From positions 1-41,251 of the forward strand of contig CAJWOT010000008.1 of assembly GCA_913044215.1 (NCBI GenBank): a DNA stretch of 41,251 nt, in the 5' to 3' direction. Below, piece by piece: positions 27,216 to 36,179 of this stretch. Position 1 is the stretch's first letter. Each line of letters opens with the position of its first letter. The stretch comes from an uncultured Rhodospirillaceae bacterium. Its GTDB lineage: Bacteria; Pseudomonadota; Alphaproteobacteria; UBA8366; GCA-2717185. Both the position numbers and the translations under genes were made by a program. The notes beneath the pieces are model-generated. The model did no database searches. It was not told the origin of the DNA and was given only the letters and a program-made list of their open reading frames with translations.

Positions 27216-28079
27216 GTGAAAGCGCCCGACTTCGCCTATATGCGGCCGGATTCGCTCGACGGTGTCTTTGCCGCGCTGGCGCAATATGGCGACGATGCGC
27301 GGATCCTTGCGGGCGGGCAGACCCTGATGGCACTGCAGAATATGCGGTTGGCGGCGGCGGACGTGCTGGTCGATATCAACCGGGTGCCGGACCTGCCCGA
27401 CATCGTTGAGGAACCGGGTCACTTGTTGATCGGCGCGCTGGTTCGCTATGCCGCGCTGGCCGAGTCTCCGCTGGTGCAACAGCATGTGCCGCTGCTGGCC
27501 GATGCGGTCCCCTTTGTCGCCCACGCGGCCATCCGCAACCGCGGCACCGTCGGCGGCAGTCTCGCGCTTGGCGATCCGGCGGCAGAGATACCGGCCTGCA
27601 TGCTGGCGCTGGGCGCGGAGGTGATTCTGTCGAGCGCGGCCGGCACGCGCACGATCCCGATGAGGGAATTCTACCTCGGTCTCTATGAGACCGCGCTCAG
27701 GCCGGATGAAGTGCTGACAGCGGTTCGGGTGCCGAAACGGCGTCCCGGCCAGTTTCACGCGATCGACGAGATCGTCCGGCGGCGCGGCGATTTCGCCCTG
27801 GCCGGTCTTGCGGTCTCGGGCGTGGCGGAGAAAGGTGCAGTTGAGGCCATCTCGCTTGCCCTGTTCGGAGTCGCCGATCGGCCCGTCCTTGCTACCGATG
27901 CAGCGGACCTGCTCATTGGTAAAGCGCTCGATCCGGCGCAGATCGAAACGGCAAAGGATGCAGTCATCGCGTCGCTCGATCCGCCGGACGACCCGATAAC
28001 GCCACCGGCCTATCGTCGCCATATCGGCGGCGTGTTGGTGCAGCGTCTGCTCGGCCAAATTCGGGAGAAGCTGGCGTGA
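27216..28079 (+). CDS. Xanthine/CO dehydrogenase family FAD-binding (medium) subunit
   Basis: ILAGGQTLMALQNMRLAAADVLVDINRVPDL, AAIRNRGTVGGSLALGDPAAEIPACMLALGAEV; GTG 27216 start is a proposal (ORF opens at 27186). Confidence 0.9.
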   Translation: MKAPDFAYMRPDSLDGVFAALAQYGDDARILAGGQTLMALQNMRLAAADVLVDINRVPDLPDIVEEPGHLLIGALVRYAALAESPLVQQHVPLLADAVPFVAHAAIRNRGTVGGSLALGDPAAEIPACMLALGAEVILSSAAGTRTIPMREFYLGLYETALRPDEVLTAVRVPKRRPGQFHAIDEIVRRRGDFALAGLAVSGVAEKGAVEAISLALFGVADRPVLATDAADLLIGKALDPAQIETAKDAVIASLDPPDDPITPPAYRRHIGGVLVQRLLGQIREKLA

Positions 28080-28558
28080 CGCGGGCGGTGAAATCGGTCG
28101 CCATCGCCCTGAAGGTGAATGGCGAAAATGTCAACGAGACGGTGCCGGTGCGCCGCAATCTGGTCGATTTCCTGCGGGCCGACCTTGGCCTGACGGGCAG
28201 CCATGTCGGTTGCGAACATGGGGTTTGCGGCGCCTGTACGATCCTGGTCGATGGCGTGATCGTGCGCGGTTGCCTGATGCTGGCGGCGCAGGCCGATGGC
28301 TGCGAGGTCGAGACGGTCGAAGGGGCGGATGCGACGGGCCGCATTGCCAAACTGCAGGCGGCATTCCACCAACGGAACGCGCTGCAATGCGGTTTTTGCA
28401 CCCCGGCCATGCTGCTCACCGCGGCGGCATTGCTTGAGGCGAACCCGGCGCCGACCCGGGAGGAGATCCGCGACCAACTGTCCGGAAATTTCTGCCGTTG
28501 CACGGGCTATCAGGCGATCATCGACGCGGTGGCGGATGCTGCGGAGGCGGGCGAATGA
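28076..28558 (+). CDS. Xanthine/CO dehydrogenase family 2Fe-2S (small) subunit
   Basis: CEHGVCGACTILVDG and CGFCTPAMLLTAAALL...GNFCRCTGYQAI; overlaps both neighbours. Confidence 0.95.
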   Translation: MTRAVKSVAIALKVNGENVNETVPVRRNLVDFLRADLGLTGSHVGCEHGVCGACTILVDGVIVRGCLMLAAQADGCEVETVEGADATGRIAKLQAAFHQRNALQCGFCTPAMLLTAAALLEANPAPTREEIRDQLSGNFCRCTGYQAIIDAVADAAEAGE

Positions 28559-30906
28559 CGTTCCAGGCCCCCATAGGGTCGTCTCTGCCACGCGACCGCG
28601 CCAAGCGGCTGCTGGCCGGCCGTGGCCGCTACATCGACGACATCGCGCTGCCGCGCATGCTGCATCTGGCCTTCGTACGCTCACCTTACCCGTATGCGCG
28701 GATCGTGGCGATCAATATAGCGCAGGCGGCGGCGATGCCCGGTGTGATTCGCGTCGTCACGGCTGCGGATTTGGAGGGCGTCGTGGAACCCTGGCGCGGC
28801 ACGCACAATCTGTTCCCCGACATGAAGGTGCCCGTGCAGACGGCGCTCGCCACGGACACGGCACGCTGGCAAGGGGAAGCGGTGGTTGCGGTCGCCGCGC
28901 GTAGCCGCGCTGAGGCAGAAGACGCGGCGGAACACATCGTCGTCGAATGGGCGGAGCTTCCGGCGGTTAGCGATGCGGCGGTGGCGCTCGATCCGGCGGC
29001 CCCGGTCATTCACCAGGATTACGATGGCAATCAAGCCTTTACGGCGGCGGTCTCGCAGGGCGATCCCGCGGCGGCCTTCGCCGATGCACCGCACGTCGTC
29101 GAGCGCGAATTTCGGTTCAACCGGCACACGGGCGTTAGCCTTGAAACGCGCGGGCTGGTCGCTGATTACGATCCGACCTCGGACCGCTTGACCGTGCATC
29201 AGTCGCACCAGACGCCACATCAGCAGCAGGACCTCTACGCTCGGCTGTTGAGCATACCGGAGCAGAATGTCCGGGTGATCTGCGATGATGTCGGCGGTGC
29301 TTTTGGGTTGAAGCATCATCTCTATCCGGACGAGCTTGCGGCTTGCGCAATCGCGAAGCTCCTGGGGCGCCCGTTAAAGTATGTCGCCGACCGGTTGGAA
29401 TCCTTCCTTTCCGATATCCATTGCCGTGACCACACGGTCACGGCGCGCATGGCATTCGACGCGGAGGGCCGGATCATTGCGATGGAGCTCGACGATCTGT
29501 TCCATGCGGGAGCCTATTCGCAATACCCGCGCTCCAGCGTAGCGGAAGGAAATCAGATCATCCGGGTCAGCGGTATCCCGTACCGCCATGACCATTATCG
29601 GGCCGAAACGCGAATGGCCTATCTGAACAAGCCCGTCCTCGGCCATATCCGCTCCGTCGGCCATCCGATCGCCTGCGCGGTGACAGAGCAACTCGTCGAT
29701 CTGGGTGCGCGCGCGTTGGGCATTGACCCGGTCACGATGCGCCAATGGAACTATCTGGATGACACGGATTTCCCGCTCACTTCGATGGGCGGCATCGCGT
29801 TGGAAAAACTGTCTTTCCAGGCCTGTCTGGACCGGGCCTTGGAGCGTGTCGATGTTGACGCGTTTCGCGCCGAGCAGAAAACGTTACGTGACGCCGGCGT
29901 CTATCGCGGCATCGGATTCGCGACCTTCGTCGATCTGACCTCGATCGGACCGGAATATTACGGAGAGGGGGGGCAGCATATCAGCGCCCAGGAAACCTGT
30001 TTGCTCCGGCTCGAAGCCTCCGGTGGCATTCGCTGCTACACCGGTGCAACGGATCAGGGACAGGGGATCGATAGCGGTATCCAACAGGTGGTCGCCGGTG
30101 TCGTCGGCGTGCCCGTGAGTGATGTGAAGGTGAACAGCGGCGACAGCGAGCTGTGCCCGGTCGGCGGAGGATCTTGGGGCTCGCGTGGCGCGGCGCTCGG
30201 CGGTGAGGCCGCACTGAGGGCAGGCCGTGAATTGCGCGGCAACATACTTAACATCGCAGGTGTGCTGCTGCAGAAAGCCGCAGACTCGCTCGACATTCGC
30301 GACGGCGAGATCGTCGATGCGGAAAGCGGTGCCGCGCATATGACCTTGGATGAGGTCGCCGCGGTCGGCCACTTCAAACCTTACATGATACCGGACGACG
30401 TCGATGCCGACCTGACGGTCACCGCCCGCTACGCCAGCCGCGGCCGCATGTTCCTGCCGGCCAATGGTCTTCATGTCGCGATCGTTGAGGTCGACACCGA
30501 CACTGGGCTGATTGCGTTTCATCGCTATCTGGTGGTGCATGATTGCGGTCGGCTGCTCAATCCGATGCTCGTCGCCGAACAGGTCCGTGGCGGCGTGGTG
30601 CAGGGAATTGGCGGCGCGCTGTACGAGGAATTCGTCTATGACGGTGCAGGCGCGCTGTGCAACGGAACCATGGCCGACTATTTGGTCCCCATGGCGGTGG
30701 AGATGCCGGATATCGAAGTCGAGCACTTGGAGACACCGACGGGGACGTCGGAATTGGGAGCCAAGGGCGCCGGCGAGGCGGGCACGACCGGCGCGTTTGG
30801 CGCGATCCTGAACGCCGTCAATGATGCGCTGGCGCCGTTCGATGTTACTCTGAGCGAAACACCGCTAACGCCAACGCGTATTTTGCAGGCGTTGGGCAAG
30901 ATATAG
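28555..30906 (+). CDS. Xanthine/CO dehydrogenase family molybdopterin-binding (large) subunit
   Basis: MTFQAPIGSSLPRDRAKRLLAGRGRYIDDIALPRMLHLAFVRSPYPYARI...DDVGGAFGLKHHLYPDE...GAKGAGEAGTTGAFGAILNAVNDAL; ATG 28555 overlaps the small-subunit stop. Confidence 0.93.
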   Translation: MTFQAPIGSSLPRDRAKRLLAGRGRYIDDIALPRMLHLAFVRSPYPYARIVAINIAQAAAMPGVIRVVTAADLEGVVEPWRGTHNLFPDMKVPVQTALATDTARWQGEAVVAVAARSRAEAEDAAEHIVVEWAELPAVSDAAVALDPAAPVIHQDYDGNQAFTAAVSQGDPAAAFADAPHVVEREFRFNRHTGVSLETRGLVADYDPTSDRLTVHQSHQTPHQQQDLYARLLSIPEQNVRVICDDVGGAFGLKHHLYPDELAACAIAKLLGRPLKYVADRLESFLSDIHCRDHTVTARMAFDAEGRIIAMELDDLFHAGAYSQYPRSSVAEGNQIIRVSGIPYRHDHYRAETRMAYLNKPVLGHIRSVGHPIACAVTEQLVDLGARALGIDPVTMRQWNYLDDTDFPLTSMGGIALEKLSFQACLDRALERVDVDAFRAEQKTLRDAGVYRGIGFATFVDLTSIGPEYYGEGGQHISAQETCLLRLEASGGIRCYTGATDQGQGIDSGIQQVVAGVVGVPVSDVKVNSGDSELCPVGGGSWGSRGAALGGEAALRAGRELRGNILNIAGVLLQKAADSLDIRDGEIVDAESGAAHMTLDEVAAVGHFKPYMIPDDVDADLTVTARYASRGRMFLPANGLHVAIVEVDTDTGLIAFHRYLVVHDCGRLLNPMLVAEQVRGGVVQGIGGALYEEFVYDGAGALCNGTMADYLVPMAVEMPDIEVEHLETPTGTSELGAKGAGEAGTTGAFGAILNAVNDALAPFDVTLSETPLTPTRILQALGKI

Positions 30907-30932
30907 GCTGAAAAAGCCGGGGGAGAGACTGA

Positions 30933-31856
30933 ATGAAAATTGCCGTACCCGATCTGATTTCCAATTCCTATTTCCCGGCGGTCGCCGCAGTGGAGCTGGG
31001 CTTCTTCAAAGAAGAAGGCCTCGATATGGAGCTGGTGCATTATTTCCCGGTGAACAAATGCTGCGAACTGATGCGCGACGGCGAATTCGATCTGGTTGCC
31101 GGCTCGGCCCATAGTGCGCTGGCCGCCTATCCGAATTGGGAGGGCGCGAAGCTCATGGCGACCCTGGCGCAGGGCATGTATTGGCTGCTGGTGGTCCGCA
31201 CGGATTTGGACTGCGAACGCGGCGATATCGATGCGGTGAAGGGGCTCTATATCGCGGCTGCGCCCTTCGTCGAGCTGGGCCTGAAGCGGATGCTGGCGGA
31301 AGCCGGGCTCGATTTGGAACGCGACAAGATCAAGGTTGCGCCGGCTCCGGGCGAGATCAAGCCGGGCGTCTCCTTCGGCGTCGCCGCGGCGAATTCGCTT
31401 GCCAAGGGCGATGTCGACGCCTTTTGGGCGAACGGTATGGGGGCGGAAACGGCGGTGCGCGCCGGCGCCGGCAAGGTCCTGGTCGATATCCGCCGGGGCG
31501 ACGAGCCGACGAAAGCGTTCAACTACACCTGTCCGGCCCTGATCGGCAGCGACGCCTTCATCCAACGCGATCCCGAAGCGGCCGCTGCCGCGGTGCGGGC
31601 CATCGTGAAGACGCAGAAGGCGATCAAGGAAGATCTCTCCCTGGTGACGAAGGTCGGCGAGAAACTCTTCCCGGCGGACGATGCCAAGATGATCGCTGAT
31701 GTCGTTGAACGGGATTTGCCCTATTACGATGCGTCGATCTCCGAGGAATTCGTGTTGGGCATGAACGAATTCATGACCGACCTCGGCTGGCTCGACGGCC
31801 CGGTCGCGTATGAGAAGGTTGTGGCGACGCAGTACGCCGACCTGTGGAAGGCCTGA
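30933..31856 (+). CDS. NMT1/SsuA-like substrate-binding-fold protein without an obvious signal peptide
   Basis: MKIAVPDLISNSYFPAVAAVELGFFKEEGLDMELVHYFPVNKCCELMRDGEFDLVAGSAHSALAAYPNWEGAKLMATLAQGMYWLLVV. Confidence 0.82.
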   Translation: MKIAVPDLISNSYFPAVAAVELGFFKEEGLDMELVHYFPVNKCCELMRDGEFDLVAGSAHSALAAYPNWEGAKLMATLAQGMYWLLVVRTDLDCERGDIDAVKGLYIAAAPFVELGLKRMLAEAGLDLERDKIKVAPAPGEIKPGVSFGVAAANSLAKGDVDAFWANGMGAETAVRAGAGKVLVDIRRGDEPTKAFNYTCPALIGSDAFIQRDPEAAAAAVRAIVKTQKAIKEDLSLVTKVGEKLFPADDAKMIADVVERDLPYYDASISEEFVLGMNEFMTDLGWLDGPVAYEKVVATQYADLWKA

Positions 31857-31857
31857 C

Positions 31858-32550
31858 ATGACCCATATGGTGGAATTGACGTTTCTTTCCGACGACATGC
31901 GCTGGACGGAACCGGTAGCGATCAACGACCTGATCATTGGCGGCTGGACAGGCCGGGATAAGGCCAAGCTGGAAGAACATATCGTCGAGCTTGAAGCGCT
32001 CGGTGTTGCGCGACCGGTTTCGACTCCTTGTTTCTACCGGGTCGGCGCCAATTTGCTGACGACGGCGTCGACCATACAGACCGTTGGTACGGGCAGCAGC
32101 GGCGAGGCCGAGTATTTTTTGCTGAAGCGCGATGACGGATTTTGGGTCGGGCTGGGATCTGACCATACCGACCGCGAGGTCGAGGCCTATAACGTTACCG
32201 TCTCCAAGCAATGTTGTCCGAAACCAATCGCGCCCCGACTTTGGCGTCATGACGATGTCCGGACGCATTGGGACGAGTTGATCTTGCGGTCCTTCAGGGT
32301 CGAATCCGGTGAGCGGATCCTCTACCAGGAGGGAACCGTCGCCTCGATGATCGACCCGATCGATCTCGCCGCGCAATATGCCGACGATGTCGCACCGCTC
32401 GAGACAGGCCAGGCGATGTTCGGCGGCACCTTGCCCGTCATCGGCGGCATTCAAAGCGCGCCGCGCTTCGAACTTGAGCTGGAAGACCCGGTGTTGAACC
32501 GTAAGATCACCCACACCTACGACATGGCCAATTTGCCGAACATCGGATAG
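31858..32550 (+). CDS. DUF2848 domain-containing protein
   Basis: MTHMVELTFLSDDMRWTEPVAINDLIIGGWTGRDKAKLEEHIVELEALGVARPVSTPCFYRVGANLLTTASTIQTVGTGSSGEAEYFLL...WVGLGSDHTDREVEAYNVTVSKQCCPKPIAPRLW. Confidence 0.82.
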   Translation: MTHMVELTFLSDDMRWTEPVAINDLIIGGWTGRDKAKLEEHIVELEALGVARPVSTPCFYRVGANLLTTASTIQTVGTGSSGEAEYFLLKRDDGFWVGLGSDHTDREVEAYNVTVSKQCCPKPIAPRLWRHDDVRTHWDELILRSFRVESGERILYQEGTVASMIDPIDLAAQYADDVAPLETGQAMFGGTLPVIGGIQSAPRFELELEDPVLNRKITHTYDMANLPNIG

Positions 32551-32560
32551 GGACCACACG

Positions 32561-32944
32561 ATGCCAAAACCGCATATCGAATTCACCGCGCTGAACATGG
32601 ATGAAGGCTGGGAAGTGCCACCCGGCTATCCCGAGGGCATCAAGCAAAAGGTCCTGACCTCGGACCTGGACGAAACGAACAAGACTGGAAGCCGATCGCG
32701 CCTGTTGCGCTTCGACCCGGGCGCCTTTTCGACGGAGCCGTTCGTGCATGACCATTGGGAAGAGGTCTATCTGGTTCAGGGTACCTTGACCGTAGGCAAT
32801 GACGCGCAAGGCAATGGCGGCGAGCCATTCGCCGCCCCTACCTACGCCTGCCGGCCGCCAGGGGCGTATCACGGGCCGTTCAAATCAGAGGGCGGCTGTA
32901 TGCTCTTCGAACTGCACTATTACGCACCGGTGGACGGCGAGTAG
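32561..32944 (+). CDS. Cupin domain-containing protein
   Basis: 127 aa; FVHDHWEEVYLVQGTLTVGNDAQGNGGEPFAAPTYACRPPGAYHGPFKSEGGCMLFELHYY. Confidence 0.85.
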   Translation: MPKPHIEFTALNMDEGWEVPPGYPEGIKQKVLTSDLDETNKTGSRSRLLRFDPGAFSTEPFVHDHWEEVYLVQGTLTVGNDAQGNGGEPFAAPTYACRPPGAYHGPFKSEGGCMLFELHYYAPVDGE

Positions 32945-32947
32945 ACC

Positions 32948-33442
32948 TTACGAAAGCTGGCGGTACTTCCCGCGGTAGAAAATCAGTGGCGGTTCGTCGC
33001 CGCCATTGACCAGCTCATTGACACGCGCGACGACGATGTAGTGGTCGCCGCATTCATATTGGGCATGTTTCGTACACAGCAGAACGCCGTGATTGGGCTC
33101 GATGATGGGGGCGGCGTTGGACGCTTCGCGGTAGGACACGCCCTTCCATTTGCCCGGTCCGGTTTTTGCGAACTGATTCGACAGTTCCTGTTGGTCTTCG
33201 CGCAGCATGTTCAACGCGAAATGCTCGGTTTCCAGCAGAGTTTCGAATTCCGTCAGTGATTCCGCGATGCAGAAAGAGACCAATGGCGGATCGAGCGACA
33301 CCGAAGAGAAGGAATTCATCGTCACGCCGATCAATCCTTCCGCACCGCCCTTGCAGGTCATGACCATCACGCCGGTGGCAAAGCAGCCGACCGCGTCTCG
33401 AAATGCCCTTGGGTCGAGCGTTGAATTATCGGTGCTGGCCAT
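32948..33442 (-). CDS. Flavin reductase family protein
   Basis: RAFRDAVGCFATGVMVMTCKGGAEGLIGVTMNSFSSVSLDPPLVSFCIAESLTEFETLLETEHFALNMLREDQQELSNQFA. Confidence 0.95.
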   Translation of the reverse strand: MASTDNSTLDPRAFRDAVGCFATGVMVMTCKGGAEGLIGVTMNSFSSVSLDPPLVSFCIAESLTEFETLLETEHFALNMLREDQQELSNQFAKTGPGKWKGVSYREASNAAPIIEPNHGVLLCTKHAQYECGDHYIVVARVNELVNGGDEPPLIFYRGKYRQLS

Positions 33443-33548
33443 GGATTGCCGGAGTCCCTGTCGCTGTTGTTGGCTGCTACTATAGCCATCGGCCCCTCAT
33501 TGCCAAACCCGCCGTACCGGCATCACCCACCCGCAGGAAAGGGAAATC

Positions 33549-35090
33549 ATGGCGATCTCATCAAAGCTCCAATCGAAGGGAGCGCCCTTGAAAGACGACC
33601 GGTTTCCAGGCGGTCTGCGTACCGGCGCGCAGTATCTCGACGCTTTGCGCAATGACGGCCGGCGGGTCTTCGTCGATGGCGAAGAGGTGAGCGATGTCAC
33701 GTCCCATCCTGCGTTCGCCGAGCCGGCCAAGACAATCGCAGGGCTGTTCGATATCGCCAGCGATCCGGCGAATGCCGAGCTGATGACCTACACCTCGCCG
33801 ACCTCGGGCGCGCCGGTCAACCGCATCTGGCAGCTGCCGGACTCGATCGAGGCGCTGACTGAGCGCAGGGCGGCGATCGAGCGGTGGTCGGAAGAGAGCC
33901 TTGGATTCATGGGGCGGACGCCGGACCATGTCGCCGGCTTCTTTGCCGGGTTCGCAGCGGCCCCGCAGGTGCTGGCGCGGGATGGCAATGAGCAATTCGC
34001 CGACAATGCGCTCAGAATCTATGAGTTTCTACGCGACAATGACGTGTACATCACCTACACGATCGTGCCACCGCAGATCGACCGCTCCAAGCCGGCACAT
34101 CAGCAGGAGCCGCCCGACCTGTATTGCGGCGTCGTCAAGGAGCGCGACGACGGCATCGTGATCAAGGGTGCACAGATGCTCGGCACCGGGTCGGTGTTCT
34201 CCGACTATGTCCACCAGAGCACGATCCATCCGATGCGGCCGGGCGACGAGAACCACGCGATCTCGCTGATCGTGCCGTGCAATGCGCCAGGGCTGAAAAT
34301 CCATTCGCGCCGCTCCTACGCCCGCGCGGCGTCAAGCATGTACGACTACCCGCTGGCCACACGCTTCGACGAGACGGATTCACTAGTCGTCTACGACAAC
34401 GTCTTCGTGCCGTGGGAGCATGTGTTCGTTTACAAGAATTTGGGCATTTGCGGTGCGCAATGGTTTGAGACGCCGGCGCATATCCTGGGCAACAATCAGG
34501 CACAGATCCGCTTTGTCACCAAGCTTCGCTTCCTGACCGGGTTGGCCCAGCGCATCACCCAGATGAACGGCATCAACAAGATGCCGCCGGTGCAAGGTCA
34601 GATCGCCGACATCGCGGTGCAGGCGGCCATGTATGAGGGGCTGCTTGATGGCCAGATCGCCAAGGCGCAACCGAACGAGAACGGCGTCTACGTGCCCAAT
34701 CCGCAGACCCACTATGCGGCGATGGTGCTGCAGTCGCGGCTTTACCCGGAAATTCTCGAAGTACTGCGCGAATTGACCGGCGGCGGCATGATCCAGCTGC
34801 CGTCCAACGTGAAGGATTTCGATACGCCCGAGGCGGGCGATGACATCCGCCGCTACGTGCAGTCGCCGGACTGGCCGGCAGAGGAGCGGGTGAAGCTGCT
34901 CAAGCTGGCCTGGGACGCGGTCGGTTCCGAATTCGCCAGCCGCCACGCCCAGTACGAAAAGTTCTACGCCGGCGCGCCCTTCATCGTGAAAAACCGCTTC
35001 ATGTGGAACTACGATTTTGAAACGAGCGAGGCGCTCGTGGACAAGGCGCTCGCCGGATACGACATGAAGGGGCGAGTGGAAGAGGAATGA
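33549..35090 (+). CDS. 4-hydroxyphenylacetate 3-monooxygenase (HpaB)-family oxygenase component
   Basis: RTGAQYLDALRNDGRRVFVDGEEVSDVTSHPAFAEPAKTIAGLFD...DVYITYTIVPPQIDRSKP...IVIKGAQMLGTGSVFSDYV...VYDNVFVPWEHVFVY. Confidence 0.93.
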   Translation: MAISSKLQSKGAPLKDDRFPGGLRTGAQYLDALRNDGRRVFVDGEEVSDVTSHPAFAEPAKTIAGLFDIASDPANAELMTYTSPTSGAPVNRIWQLPDSIEALTERRAAIERWSEESLGFMGRTPDHVAGFFAGFAAAPQVLARDGNEQFADNALRIYEFLRDNDVYITYTIVPPQIDRSKPAHQQEPPDLYCGVVKERDDGIVIKGAQMLGTGSVFSDYVHQSTIHPMRPGDENHAISLIVPCNAPGLKIHSRRSYARAASSMYDYPLATRFDETDSLVVYDNVFVPWEHVFVYKNLGICGAQWFETPAHILGNNQAQIRFVTKLRFLTGLAQRITQMNGINKMPPVQGQIADIAVQAAMYEGLLDGQIAKAQPNENGVYVPNPQTHYAAMVLQSRLYPEILEVLRELTGGGMIQLPSNVKDFDTPEAGDDIRRYVQSPDWPAEERVKLLKLAWDAVGSEFASRHAQYEKFYAGAPFIVKNRFMWNYDFETSEALVDKALAGYDMKGRVEEE

Positions 35091-35103
35091 AGGGGAGGTA
35101 GGA

Positions 35104-36003
35104 ATGAAAGCGGGCTGGGGAATACCGAATAACTGGGGCGGCGACGACCCAAAAGAACTGATCGATATCGCAGTTAAAGCCGAAGCGCTGGGCTTCGGCA
35201 GTGTCTGGGTGCGCGAACATCTGTTCCACGCGTCCTACGTGGCGGACCGGCTGCACGACCGGCCTTATTACGACGCGCTGACGGTCCTGATCGCGATCGG
35301 GCAGGCGACGGAAGCGATCCGGCTGGGCACGTCGGTCCTGGTGCTGCCGTGGCACGACCCGCCCCGGCTCGGCAAGATGATCGCGACCTTGGACCAACTG
35401 TCCGGCGGCCGGGTCGATATGGGCATTGGTGTCGCGATGACCGAGGACGAGTTCGAGAATCTCGGCGTTGATTTCAAGACGCGCGGCAAGCGGACGGATG
35501 ATTTCCTCGGCGCGCTGCAGGCGCTGTGGACGCAGGATATTCCGGACTATGCCGGTGACTTCTATCGCTACAGCGGGCAGCGTTTTTCGCCCAAACCGAA
35601 GCAGCAGCCCTATCCGCCGATCCTGGTGGGCGGCTACAGCAAGGCGGCGTTCCGGCGCATCGCCCGGTTCGGCGACGGTTGGCACACCTTGCGGCAATCG
35701 CCGAAACAAGTCGCGGCGGGCGTGGCGGAAATCGTCCGGCTGACGGAAGACGCTGGCCGCGGCGCGTCCGGACTGCGCCATTCGATCACCCTGCCGCTCG
35801 ACTACTCCGGCAAGAAGGACCCGGACCCGTCGGTCGTGGATCGCACCATCCTGCGCGGCAGCGATGACGACATGGCGGAAACGATCAACGCCTACCGCGA
35901 CGCAGGATTGGACGAGATCATCGTCAGCGTCAATACGGCGGATCTGACGGAGAACACCGAGACGATGACCCGTTTCATGGAAGGGGCCTGGGCGAAGATA
36001 TAG
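35104..36003 (+). CDS. LLM-class flavin-dependent oxidoreductase
   Basis: KAEALGFGSVWVREHLFHASY...GTSVLVLPWHDPPRLGKMIATLDQLSGGRVDMGIGVAMTEDEFENLGVDFKTRGKRTDDFL...PPILVGGYSKAAFRRIARFGDGW. Confidence 0.93.
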   Translation: MKAGWGIPNNWGGDDPKELIDIAVKAEALGFGSVWVREHLFHASYVADRLHDRPYYDALTVLIAIGQATEAIRLGTSVLVLPWHDPPRLGKMIATLDQLSGGRVDMGIGVAMTEDEFENLGVDFKTRGKRTDDFLGALQALWTQDIPDYAGDFYRYSGQRFSPKPKQQPYPPILVGGYSKAAFRRIARFGDGWHTLRQSPKQVAAGVAEIVRLTEDAGRGASGLRHSITLPLDYSGKKDPDPSVVDRTILRGSDDDMAETINAYRDAGLDEIIVSVNTADLTENTETMTRFMEGAWAKI

Positions 36004-36052
36004 AGGAACTTGCCTCGAAAGAAACTATTCGCACCTTTCGCGGCACCCGCAT

Positions 36053-36089
36053 CAGCTGTCATCCCGCACTTGATGCGGGATGACAGCTG
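36053..36089. repeat. Perfect 16-bp inverted repeat (hairpin), intergenic
   Basis: cagctgtcatcccgca-cttga-tgcgggatgacagctg; contains the common intergenic GTCATCCCGC...GCGGGATGAC type core. Confidence 0.85.
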
Positions 36090-36136
36090 CGTTCCGGTTG
36101 ATTTAAGACAGGCCGCTCGCGGTCGCTGGACCGGGT

Positions 36137-36153
36137 CCCGGATCAAGTCCGGG
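36137..36153. repeat. Second short intergenic inverted repeat (cccgga-tcaag-tccggg)
   Basis: 6-bp perfect arms around tcaag; directly follows the 36053 hairpin. Confidence 0.6.
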
Positions 36154-36179
36154 CCGACACAACGTGGGGTTCGTTCCGT

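Noticed and set aside
30678-31967. 429-aa minus-strand ORF
   Set aside because: Antisense to the end of CoxL and the SBP-like gene; no domain features.
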